Translations under genes and position numbers: made by a program
The notes under the pieces: model-generated
Told to the model about the DNA's origin: nothing
Databases searched by the model: none
What the model saw: the letters and a program-made list of their open reading frames with translations, nothing else
Shown here: positions 57,431 through 64,000 of the stretch, one piece after another
Layout of the letters: each line of letters begins with the position of its first letter
Position numbering within the stretch: position 1 is the stretch's first letter
NCBI RefSeq assembly: GCF_041435215.1
Contig: NZ_CP108394.1
Location: forward strand, 8,618,001-8,682,000
DNA length: 64,000 nucleotides
From: Streptomyces sp. NBC_01314
GTDB taxonomy: Bacteria; Actinomycetota; Actinomycetes; Streptomycetales; Streptomycetaceae
Direction: 5' to 3'

Positions 57431-58204
57431 TCAGAGCCGCCGGGTCGCCAGCGTCAGCCGGTCACGCGCGTCGAAGAGGGCGTCCTTGACCAGCTGCTCG
57501 TGGGCGGGCGTCAGCCGGGCGACCGGGACCGAGCAGCTGATGGCGTCACGGGCCGGTGTGCGGTAGGGGATCGCCACGCCGAAGCAGCGCAGCCCGAGCG
57601 TGTTCTCCTCGCGGTCCACGGAGAACCCCTGCTCACGGATCTGGCGCAGCTCCTCGATGAGCCGCTCCCGGTCCGTGATCGTGTGCTCCGTCAGCGCCGG
57701 AAGGGTCTCCGGGAGCATCTTGCGGACCTGCTCGTCGGTGTGGGTGGCCAGCAGCGCCTTGCCGAGCGAGGTGGAGTGGGCGGGCAGCCTGCGGCCGACA
57801 CGGGTGAAGGGGCGCAGATAGTGCTGCGACTGCCGGGTGGCCAGATAGACGACGTTCGTGCCGTCGAGACGGGCCAGGTGGATCGTCTCCGTCGTGTCGT
57901 CCGACAGCCGGTCCAGCGTCGGCCGGGCCAGCGCCACCACCTCGTCGCCGTCGATGTACGACGTGCCCACGAGCAGTGCCCGTACGCCGATGCCGTACCG
58001 CGTGCCCGTCGCGTCCGTCTCGACCCAGCCCAGCTCCACGAGGGTGCGGAGCAGCATGTACAGGCTCGACTTGGGGTAACCGACGGCCTCCTGGACCGCC
58101 GCCAGGGAGTGCATACCGGGGCGCCCGGCGAAGTATTCGAGCAGCTCAACGGTCCTCACCGCCGACTTGACCTGTGCTCCGCCGCCCGTCTCGACTGCCG
58201 ACAT
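57431..58204 (-). CDS. IclR-family transcriptional regulator
   Basis: 257 residues, ATG 58204. Winged HTH at about 12-72 (SAVRTVELLEYFAGRPGMHS, VGYPKSSLYMLLRTLVELGW) followed by the IclR effector domain at about 85-250 (IHLARLDGTNVVYLATRQSQ, RLPAHSTSLGKALLA, DREENTLGLRCFGVAIP). Divergent from the aldehyde dehydrogenase gene across 135 bp containing repeated CAGCATAT and AGACAGC motifs. IclR proteins frequently govern aldarate and aromatic catabolism; the probable effector is a pathway acid. Confidence 0.88.
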   Translation of the reverse strand: MSAVETGGGAQVKSAVRTVELLEYFAGRPGMHSLAAVQEAVGYPKSSLYMLLRTLVELGWVETDATGTRYGIGVRALLVGTSYIDGDEVVALARPTLDRLSDDTTETIHLARLDGTNVVYLATRQSQHYLRPFTRVGRRLPAHSTSLGKALLATHTDEQVRKMLPETLPALTEHTITDRERLIEELRQIREQGFSVDREENTLGLRCFGVAIPYRTPARDAISCSVPVARLTPAHEQLVKDALFDARDRLTLATRRL

Positions 58205-58221
58205 CGCCCTTGACCCCTATC

Positions 58222-58285
58222 GTTCGACGGGAAATAGTCTCAGACAGCATATTCATCATCAGAGACAGCGTTCAGCATATCGAAC
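58222..58285. promoter_or_regulatory. divergent IclR/aldehyde dehydrogenase control region with paired repeats
   Basis: CAGCATAT occurs at 58245-58252 and 58273-58280, and AGACAGC at 58242-58248 and 58263-58269. GTTCGA (58222-58227) and TCGAAC (58280-58285) bracket the region in inverse orientation. It is markedly AT-richer than its surroundings. Probably the IclR operator. Confidence 0.5.
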
Positions 58286-58339
58286 GACCCTGGTGAATGG
58301 ACCCAGAAATACGCTCAGGAATACGTGGAGGAACCCCCG

Positions 58340-59869
58340 GTGGCAGCAGCACCAGTCTGGAGTGTCGACCCCCGAACCGGGAAGCAGCGCGAGCAGGTTG
58401 CGGTGGAAGCCACAGCTCAGGAGGTGGACGCCGCCGTCCGCGCGGCGCACGCCGCCCGTGCCTCCCTGACCGACCGCACGGTCCGCGCGGCCTTCCTGCG
58501 CTCCGCCGCCGACCAGCTTCAGGCGGCCAAGGACCAGCTCGTCGAGGTCGCCGACGCCGAGACCGCGCTCGGCCCGGTCCGGCTCACCGGTGAACTCACC
58601 CGCACCTGCTACCAGCTGCGGGCCTTCGCCGACATCGTGGACGAGGGCGCGTTCCTCGACGTGGTGATCAACCACCCCGACGACACGGCCACCCCGCCCA
58701 TTCCCGACCTGCGCCGCTACAAGGTCCCGCTGGGTGTCGTCGCCGTCTACTCGGCCTCGAACTTCCCCTTCGCCTTCTCCGTCTCCGGCGGCGACACGGC
58801 GAGCGCGCTGGCCGCCGGCTGCCCGGTCGTCGTCAAGGCCCACCCCGACCACCCGGCGCTGTCCGAGCTGGTCGCGATCGTGGTGCGCCGCGCCGCCGCC
58901 GAGCACGGCATCCCCGAGGGCGTCCTCGGCCTCGTCCATGGCTTCGAGGCGGGCGTCGAACTGGTCAAGCACCCGCTCGTCACCGCCGCCGGCTTCACCG
59001 GCTCGGTGCGCGGCGGCCGTGCCCTCTTCGACGCGGCGGCCGCCCGGCCGGTGCCGATCCCGTTCCACGGCGAGCTGGGCTCCCTGAACCCGGTCCTCAT
59101 CACCGAGGCCGCCGCCGCCGAGCGCGCCGAGGCGATCGGCGCCGGGCTCGCCGGGTCGATGACCCTCGGCGTCGGCCAGTTCTGCGTGAAGCCGGGCCTG
59201 GTGCTGGCGCCCGCCGGTGACGCCGGTGACCGGCTGCTCAAGTCGCTGACCGACGCGGTCAGCGACGTCGGCTCCGGGGTCCTGCTGGATCACCGGATGC
59301 GCGACAACTTCCTCGCCGGTGTCGCCGAGCGCGCCGAACTGCCCGACGTGGAGTCGCCGGTGACCGCCGGCGCGGGTGGCGAGCACACCGTCAGCCCCGG
59401 ATTCCTGACCGTCCCCGCCGGCAAGCTGGCCGCCGAGGGCGAGCACGACCTGCTCCTGGAGGAGTGCTTCGGGCCGCTCACGGTCGTGGCGCGCTACGAG
59501 GACGAGGACGAGGCCAAGTCGGTGCTGTCCCGCCTGCCGGGCAACCTCACCGCCACGGTGCACGTGTCCGCCGGAGAGGCCTCCGGCGAGGGGCGTGGGC
59601 CGGAGTTGCTGGCCGAGCTGACGCCGCTGGCCGGACGGGTGCTCGTGAACGGCTGGCCGACGGGTGTGGCCGTGGCCGCGGCCCAGCACCACGGTGGGCC
59701 CTACCCGGCGACGACGTCCACGTCCACGTCGGTGGGCGGTACGGCGATCGAGCGGTGGCTGCGGCCGGTGGCCTACCAGGGGGCGCCCGAGGCGCTGCTT
59801 CCGGCGGAGCTGCGGGACGAGAACGCGCTGGGGCTGCCGCGGCGGTTCAACGGCCACTTGGAACGGTAG
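58340..59869 (+). CDS. aldehyde dehydrogenase, 2,5-dioxovalerate (2-oxoglutarate semialdehyde) type
   Basis: 509 residues from GTG 58340, with GGAGGAA 7 bases upstream; a GTG at 58325 overlaps that site. ALDH fold: cofactor loop PLGVVAVYSASNFPFAFSV, KAHPDHPALSEL, FTGSVRGGRALFD, general base E245 (FHGELGSLNP) and nucleophile C282 (GQFCVKPG). The pattern is that of NADP-type 2-oxoglutarate-semialdehyde dehydrogenases (KGSADH), longer and more divergent than betaine-type ALDHs. It would finish uronate or arabinonate catabolism by making 2-oxoglutarate. Controlled by divergent IclR. Confidence 0.86.
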   Translation: MAAAPVWSVDPRTGKQREQVAVEATAQEVDAAVRAAHAARASLTDRTVRAAFLRSAADQLQAAKDQLVEVADAETALGPVRLTGELTRTCYQLRAFADIVDEGAFLDVVINHPDDTATPPIPDLRRYKVPLGVVAVYSASNFPFAFSVSGGDTASALAAGCPVVVKAHPDHPALSELVAIVVRRAAAEHGIPEGVLGLVHGFEAGVELVKHPLVTAAGFTGSVRGGRALFDAAAARPVPIPFHGELGSLNPVLITEAAAAERAEAIGAGLAGSMTLGVGQFCVKPGLVLAPAGDAGDRLLKSLTDAVSDVGSGVLLDHRMRDNFLAGVAERAELPDVESPVTAGAGGEHTVSPGFLTVPAGKLAAEGEHDLLLEECFGPLTVVARYEDEDEAKSVLSRLPGNLTATVHVSAGEASGEGRGPELLAELTPLAGRVLVNGWPTGVAVAAAQHHGGPYPATTSTSTSVGGTAIERWLRPVAYQGAPEALLPAELRDENALGLPRRFNGHLER

Positions 59870-59911
59870 TGGCGTAGGGGGTTCGGTTCGTTTCGGACCG
59901 CGCGTGCGTCA

Positions 59912-59939
59912 TGGTTGCCCGCGCGGTTCCCCGCGCCCC
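59912..59939 (+). repeat. dispersed GCGCGGTTCCCCGCGCCCC repeat copy
   Basis: TGGTTGCCCGCGCGGTTCCC followed by CGCGCCCC after the aldehyde dehydrogenase stop. With GGGGCGCGG just downstream it can form a GCGCCCCC hairpin. A more degenerate relative on the opposite strand is at 60605-60629. Confidence 0.75.
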
Positions 59940-59982
59940 CGAAGGGGCGCGGATGGGGGCGCGGAGCTGCGAGAATCCCCCA

Positions 59983-60591
59983 ATGGACGTCAAAATTCCC
60001 GAACTCCCGTTCTCGCTCCGCACATACGGACCCGATGGGCACTGGTCCCATGAGGACGGGGTGCTCACCGGGTGGGCCGGTGCTCGGCAGGACCGGTTCG
60101 TGTCGCCCACCGGCGAGGGCCTGGATCCGGCTTCGGACGCGCCCCGGCTGCTGGGTGCGCCGGAGGGGGACTTCCAGCTGATCGCCCGGGTCACCGTCGG
60201 CTTCGCCGCCGGGTTCGACGCGGGCGTTCTGTATGTGCACGTGGGGGAACGGGCCTGGGCGAAGCTCTGCCTGGAGCACTCGCCGGACGTGCCGACCGTG
60301 TGCACGGTGGTCACCCGGGGACACTCGGACGACGCCAACTCCTTCACGGTGGAGGGCAGCTCGGTGTGGCTGCGGGTCAGTCGCACCGGCCGTGCCTTCG
60401 CCTTCCACGCCTCACGCGACGGCAAGCAGTGGACCTTCGTCCGCCTCTTCACCCTCGCCGGCGAGCACGAGAGCGGAGCCGCCCTCGTCGGCTTCATGAC
60501 CCAGTCCCCGATGGGCGAGGGCTGCGTGGTCACCTACGACGAGATCGAATTCCGCCCGAACTGGCCGGAGGACCTGAGAAACGGCAGCTGA
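59983..60591 (+). CDS. DUF1349-family beta-sandwich protein
   Basis: 202 residues, ATG 59983. Concanavalin-type fold typical of DUF1349: LTGWAGARQDRFVSPTGEG, DFQLIARVTVGFAAGFDAGV, VHVGERAWAKLCLEHSPDV, SRTGRAFAFHASRDGKQWTF and the ending VTYDEIEFRP. Cytosolic, no signal. The same fold occurs as the C-terminal half of the GH43 protein at 33160. Function unknown, sugar binding possible. A lone gene. Confidence 0.87.
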   Translation: MDVKIPELPFSLRTYGPDGHWSHEDGVLTGWAGARQDRFVSPTGEGLDPASDAPRLLGAPEGDFQLIARVTVGFAAGFDAGVLYVHVGERAWAKLCLEHSPDVPTVCTVVTRGHSDDANSFTVEGSSVWLRVSRTGRAFAFHASRDGKQWTFVRLFTLAGEHESGAALVGFMTQSPMGEGCVVTYDEIEFRPNWPEDLRNGS

Positions 60592-60773
60592 TCCGGTCTT
60601 TTCAGGGGGGCGGGGAACCGGGCGCGAACGGGTCCGGGCCGTAGCCCCGAATCTTTGACAGGGCCGGTGACGGGGGTGGAAGGGGCGTAGCCCCTGGGGA
60701 TGGGACGGGTAGGGGCGGCGGGGGCGAAAAAGCACCCCGGAACCACCCCGCCCCCGGTCACGTCCTCACCGGC

Positions 60774-61286
60774 ATGATCAAGGACCGTGTGAACCGAGTG
60801 ACCGGAGCGCGCGTGATCAGGACCGCGCTCCCCGCCGAGGCCCAGCCCATCACTGCCCTGCACGCCCGAGCCCGAGCGACGTACTACCCGGACGGCACCC
60901 CCGAGGACGGCACGGACTGGCTCGCCTCCTGGCAGCACGCCATCGAACGGCCCCACGGACAGGTGCTGTGCGTGGTGGAGGACGGTCGCATCACCGGCAT
61001 CGCCTCTTTCCGCCGCGCCGAGGGCGCACCCGACGGCACGGTGTACCTCGCGCAGTTCCACGTAGACCCCGACCGGTGGCGCCGGGGCACCGGCCGGTCC
61101 CTGCACGCGGCCTGTGTGGAGGCGTGGCGGGCGGACGGCACACGCACGGCGGGCCTCTCCGTGCACATCGACAACCACCGGGCCCGCGCCTTCTACGCAG
61201 GCCTGGGCTGGACCCCCGACCCGCGCCACCCGCCCGCCCCGGACGACCACCACCTCCTGCTCATGTTCACGGTGGCCGGGGAATGA
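60774..61286 (+). CDS. GNAT-family N-acetyltransferase
   Basis: 170 residues from ATG 60774; a GTG at 60813 is another possible start, giving VIRTALPAEAQPI. GNAT motifs: LCVVEDGRITGIASF (beta4), YLAQFHVDPDRWRRGTGRSL (motif A, acetyl-CoA pyrophosphate loop R/QxxGxG/A) and GLSVHIDNHRARAFYAGLGW (motif B). Substrate unknown. The end of the gene lies in a 17-bp triplicated sequence, so its stop codon is present three times in tandem. Confidence 0.84.
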   Translation: MIKDRVNRVTGARVIRTALPAEAQPITALHARARATYYPDGTPEDGTDWLASWQHAIERPHGQVLCVVEDGRITGIASFRRAEGAPDGTVYLAQFHVDPDRWRRGTGRSLHAACVEAWRADGTRTAGLSVHIDNHRARAFYAGLGWTPDPRHPPAPDDHHLLLMFTVAGE

Positions 61287-61320
61287 GGGTCGCCGGGGAA
61301 TGAGCGTGGCCGGGGAATGA
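61270..61320 (+). repeat. 17-bp tandem triplication at the GNAT gene 3' end
   Basis: Units 61270-61286, 61287-61303 and 61304-61320 all end GCCGGGGAATGA and differ only in the first five bases. Only the first TGA terminates the gene; the others are duplicates. Confidence 0.88.
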
Positions 61321-61399
61321 GCCAGGCTGCTTGAACGTTCATCAACCGTAGAGGCGGAGGGCGTCTCCGTACCCGTACGACCTGGAGAGAGCTGACACC

Positions 61400-62116
61400 A
61401 TGCGCGTCGAGATCTGGAGCGACATCGCCTGCCCCTGGTGCTACGTGGGCAAGGCCCGCTTCGAGAAGGCGCTCGCGGCCTTCCCGCACCGTGATGGTGT
61501 CGAGGTGGTGCACCGCTCCTTCGAGCTCGACCCCGGCCGTGCCAAGGACGACGTCCAGCCGGTCCTCACCATGCTGAGCAAGAAGTACGGGATGAGCGAG
61601 GCGCAGGCCCAGGCCGGCGAGCACAACCTCCGTGAGCAGGCCGGCGCCGAGGGGCTCGCCTACCGGGCAGAGGGCCGGGACCACGGCAGCACCTTCGACA
61701 TGCACCGCCTGCTCCACTTCGCCAAGGAGCAGGGGCGGCAGAGCGAGCTGCTGCAGGCCCTCTACCGGGCGAACTTCGCCGAGGAGCGGTCCGTGTACAC
61801 CGACGCGGACGCGTATCTGGTCGAGCTGGCCGTCGAGGCGGGGCTGGAGGAGGGGGCGGTCCGCAAGGTGTTGGCCGACTCCGGCGCGTACGCCGACGCC
61901 GTCCGCGCGGACGAGCGGGAGGCGGCCGAGCTCGGCGCGAACGGGGTCCCCTTCTTCGTACTGGACCGGAAGTACGGGGTGTCCGGGGCACAGCCCGCGG
62001 AGGTGTTCGAGAAGGCTCTCACCCAGGCGTGGGGGGAGAGGCCGGCGCCGTTGCGGGTCGTGGCGGCCGAGGGTGCGGAGGCTTGCGGGCCGGACGGGTG
62101 CGCGGTGCCTCAGTAG
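61400..62116 (+). CDS. DsbA-family oxidoreductase, FrnE type
   Basis: 238 residues, ATG behind GGAGAG. Thioredoxin-fold start VEIWSDIACPWCYVGKARFE with active site C11-P-W-C14. The helical insert has STFDMHRLLHFAKEQGRQSE, then GANGVPFFVLDRKYGVSGAQ (cis-Pro loop). FrnE-like proteins are cytosolic DsbA relatives named after the Streptomyces frenolicin cluster and act in thiol redox or stress. The C-tail has two further Cys (EACGPDGCAVPQ) that may be redox or metal-active. Alone in its transcription unit. Confidence 0.9.
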   Translation: MRVEIWSDIACPWCYVGKARFEKALAAFPHRDGVEVVHRSFELDPGRAKDDVQPVLTMLSKKYGMSEAQAQAGEHNLREQAGAEGLAYRAEGRDHGSTFDMHRLLHFAKEQGRQSELLQALYRANFAEERSVYTDADAYLVELAVEAGLEEGAVRKVLADSGAYADAVRADEREAAELGANGVPFFVLDRKYGVSGAQPAEVFEKALTQAWGERPAPLRVVAAEGAEACGPDGCAVPQ

Positions 62117-62224
62117 GCCGCGAGACCCGCACCGCAGGTCAGCTGCCATGTATAAGCATTACTTGGGGAAAGCGCGCAGAACATCTCAATGGACGTGAGA
62201 TGCGCCCGGCCGCACAGTGGTGAC

Positions 62225-63274
62225 ATGGAGACCTTCGAGAGCCTCGTCCGGACCGAGTTCGCCCCGAAGAACACCTATCTGAACACCGCGAGTACCGGGC
62301 TGCTGCCGGCCCGCACCGTCCACGCGATGAAGGCCGGTGTCGACTCCGTGGCGGCCGGGCAGCCGCAGGACATGTTCGCCGACGTGGAGGCCGCGCGGGC
62401 GGCGTTCGGGCGGATCGTCGGGGTGCCGGACCGCCGCGTGGCGGCCGGGGCCTCGGTCGCCGTCTACAGCGGGCTGATCGCGGCCTCGCTGCCCGAGGGC
62501 GCGGAGGTGCTGACCGCGGAGGCCGACTTCACGTCCCTCGTGAACCCCTTCCATGTGCGCGGCGACCTCAAGGTGCGCCAGGTCCCGCTGGAGCGCGTCG
62601 CCGAGTCGGTGCGCCCCGGCACGGCGCTCGTCGCGGTGAGCGCCGCCCAGTCCGCCGACGGCCGGGTCGCCGACCTGGGCGCGATCCGTGAGGCCGCGCG
62701 GGCGCACGGGGCGCGAACGTACGTGGACGCGTCGCAGTCCGTCGGCTGGCTGCCGATCGAGGCGGACGCGTACGACTACGTCGTCTCCGTCGCCTTCAAG
62801 TGGCTCGTCTGCCCGCGCGGAGTGGCCTTTCTCGTCGTCCCGGAGGACCTCGGCGGCCTCACCCCCCTCTTCGCCGGCTGGGTCGCGGGGCAGGAGCCGT
62901 GGGACAGCTGCTACGGCCCGGTGGAGGAACTCGCCGACTCCGCCCGCCGGTTCGACGAGAGCCCCAGCCTCTTCTCCTACGCGGGCGCCCGCCGGTCCCT
63001 GGCGCTGATCGAGGAGCTGGGCGTGGCGAACGTGCGCGATCACGACCTGGCGCTGGCCGACCGGTTCCGCGCGGGCCTGGCCGGCCTCGGCCACGAGCCG
63101 GTTCCGGCGCCCGGATCGGCGATCGTGTCGGTGCCCGGACTCGGCCATCGGCAGGCGGAATTGAGCCGAGCGGGGGTCGAGGTCTCCGATCGCGCGGGCC
63201 ATCTGCGGGCCGCCTTCCACCTGTACAACACGCGAACGGACGTCGACCGGCTTCTGGACGTCCTGTCCGGCTGA
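62225..63274 (+). CDS. aminotransferase class V-fold PLP protein
   Basis: 349 residues, ATG 62225; an ATG 12 codons upstream lacks a better site. YLNTASTGLLPARTVHAM is the class V N-terminus, D168 (TYVDASQSVGW) binds the PLP ring and K192 (SVAFKWL) forms the Schiff base. The fold type matches cysteine-desulfurase/isopenicillin-N-epimerase-like relatives, but no active-site Cys loop is seen, so it is probably an aminotransferase, epimerase or lyase of unknown substrate. Located between FrnE-like and an ECF sigma gene. Confidence 0.84.
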   Translation: METFESLVRTEFAPKNTYLNTASTGLLPARTVHAMKAGVDSVAAGQPQDMFADVEAARAAFGRIVGVPDRRVAAGASVAVYSGLIAASLPEGAEVLTAEADFTSLVNPFHVRGDLKVRQVPLERVAESVRPGTALVAVSAAQSADGRVADLGAIREAARAHGARTYVDASQSVGWLPIEADAYDYVVSVAFKWLVCPRGVAFLVVPEDLGGLTPLFAGWVAGQEPWDSCYGPVEELADSARRFDESPSLFSYAGARRSLALIEELGVANVRDHDLALADRFRAGLAGLGHEPVPAPGSAIVSVPGLGHRQAELSRAGVEVSDRAGHLRAAFHLYNTRTDVDRLLDVLSG

Positions 63275-63329
63275 CTTCCGAGACCCACTGGCGCGGACCG
63301 TGCCTCGGACGCTAGGAAGGCATCACGAG

Positions 63330-63938
63330 GTGGTGGTGCCGGTGGAGCCGACGCTCGAACAGCCGTTCATCGATGTGGAGTTGCATCGGCGGCTGGTGTA
63401 CGGGGACGAGTCCGCGCTGCGTGAGGCGTACGCGGCGTACGGGGGACTCGTCCGGCGGGTGGCCGTCCGGGTCACCCGCAGCCCGGCGGCCGCCGAGGAC
63501 GTGGCGCAGGAGGTCTTCGCCCAGCTCTGGACCAGGCCCTACGGCTTCGACGCGGGCCGTGGCTCGCTGCGCACCTGGCTGTCCATGGTCGCCCACCGGA
63601 GGGCCGTGGACTGGGTACGCGGAGAGGCCCGGCACCGCAAGGACGCCCGCGCGGACGACTCCGCGCTGCACGCCATTCCCGACGCCGGGCCCGGCCCGGA
63701 CGAGGCGGTCGTCGACCGCGAGCGTTCCCTCCTGCTGCACACCGCCCTCGCCGAACTCCCGCGCCCCCAGCGGGAGGTGGTCCATCTCGCCTACTTCGCG
63801 GGCCGCACCTACCGCCAGGCCGCCGTCGAACTGGGCATACCGGAGGGCACCGCGAAGACCCGGCTCCGCTCGGCCCTGCGCAAACTGGCGGAGTCCCTCG
63901 CGGACCCACCGGACCCGGCAGCGGTGAGGGGCGCGTGA
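63330..63938 (+). CDS. ECF RNA polymerase sigma factor
   Basis: 202 residues from the GTG at 63330, with AGGAAGG 9 bases upstream; a GTG at 63300 lacks a site. Region 2 at about 20-90 (RLVYGDESALREAYAAYGGL, AAEDVAQEVFAQLW, SLRTWLSMVAHRRAVDWVRG) and region 4 at about 140-190 (LAELPRPQREVVHLAYFAGR, IPEGTAKTRLRSALRKL). This is of the SigK/SigL-like ECF group. The stop overlaps the next ATG as TGATG, so the following gene is probably its anti-sigma partner. Confidence 0.9.
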   Translation: MVVPVEPTLEQPFIDVELHRRLVYGDESALREAYAAYGGLVRRVAVRVTRSPAAAEDVAQEVFAQLWTRPYGFDAGRGSLRTWLSMVAHRRAVDWVRGEARHRKDARADDSALHAIPDAGPGPDEAVVDRERSLLLHTALAELPRPQREVVHLAYFAGRTYRQAAVELGIPEGTAKTRLRSALRKLAESLADPPDPAAVRGA

Positions 63939-64000
63939 TGGGGGCGTACGCAACCGTCCGGGCCGCGCGGGGCGTGCGTATCGTGGACATGGCAGGGCGA
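63938..64000 (+). CDS. start of a downstream coupled gene, cut by the window
   Basis: ATG overlapping the sigma stop (TGATG) opens 21 codons (MGAYATVRAARGVRIVDMAG) to the window edge without a stop. Nothing can be recognised. By position it should be the sigma factor's regulator, but the visible residues do not show an anti-sigma motif, and a later start is possible. Confidence 0.35.
   Translation, partial: MGAYATVRAARGVRIVDMAGR

Overview
The window is high-GC actinobacterial chromosome, almost certainly Streptomyces. The signs are very GC-rich coding sequence with frequent GTG and TTG starts, 1- to 4-base stop/start overlaps inside operons, Streptomyces-type gene families (TerD, Actinobacterial Holin-X/DUF3618, SigE-family sigma factors, TIGR03086, DUF1349), sugar ABC importers without a dedicated ATPase, and many secreted plant polysaccharide enzymes.

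Layout. 1-5 kb: the 3' end of dapD, a small secreted protein, a sigma-factor/membrane-protein pair, a DapA-type synthase (minus), and a holin-X/DUF3618 pair. 5-15 kb: a YihY/BrkB membrane protein, a two-domain monooxygenase-like protein, an ArsR-like regulator with a striking inverted repeat just upstream plus an SRPBCC partner, a secreted nuclease, a conserved hypothetical, then a scrambled zone with a 271-bp inverted-repeat element, a 5'-truncated PhoX-like gene and an orphan intein-like (Hint) ORF of clearly lower GC. 14.7-18.4 kb: a GntR regulator with ACC deaminase, a two-domain TerD protein and a small conserved protein. 18.6-21.9 kb: divergent uronate dehydrogenase and 5-dehydro-4-deoxyglucarate dehydratase with an unknown TIM-barrel-like partner. 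21.9-24.2 kb: a RibD-like reductase, a TIGR03086 protein and a decayed MBL-fold hydrolase.

24.3-52.5 kb is a pectin and rhamnogalacturonan utilisation locus: a GntR regulator preceded by five direct repeats; a DapA-family aldolase/dehydratase and an IlvD/Edd sugar-acid dehydratase; two ABC sugar permeases; PL1 pectate lyases; Gfo/Idh and PmoA-like proteins; GH43 enzymes; a PL1-CE8 pectate lyase-pectinesterase fusion; the sugar-binding lipoprotein; a CE12-type acetylesterase; two CE8 pectinesterases; an alpha/beta hydrolase; two PL9-type lyases; a PL4 rhamnogalacturonan lyase; and a PL3 pectate lyase. An acid phosphatase sits inside this array.

52.6-64 kb returns to general functions: a second sigma/anti-sigma-like pair, a purine permease, a penicillin-binding protein, an IclR regulator divergent from a 2,5-dioxovalerate-type aldehyde dehydrogenase, DUF1349, GNAT, a FrnE-like DsbA protein, a class V aminotransferase-like protein and an ECF sigma factor.

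How they work together (inference). Secreted lyases and esterases de-esterify and cleave pectin, and GH43 and PL4 enzymes attack arabinan and rhamnogalacturonan. Oligomers enter through the ABC importer, probably energised by a shared ATPase elsewhere. Galacturonate is oxidised by Udh, and the resulting aldarate (after a dehydratase not seen here) goes through KdgD to 2,5-dioxopentanoate. The IlvD/DapA pair may bring arabinonate to the same intermediate. The IclR-linked aldehyde dehydrogenase 38 kb away would convert it to 2-oxoglutarate.
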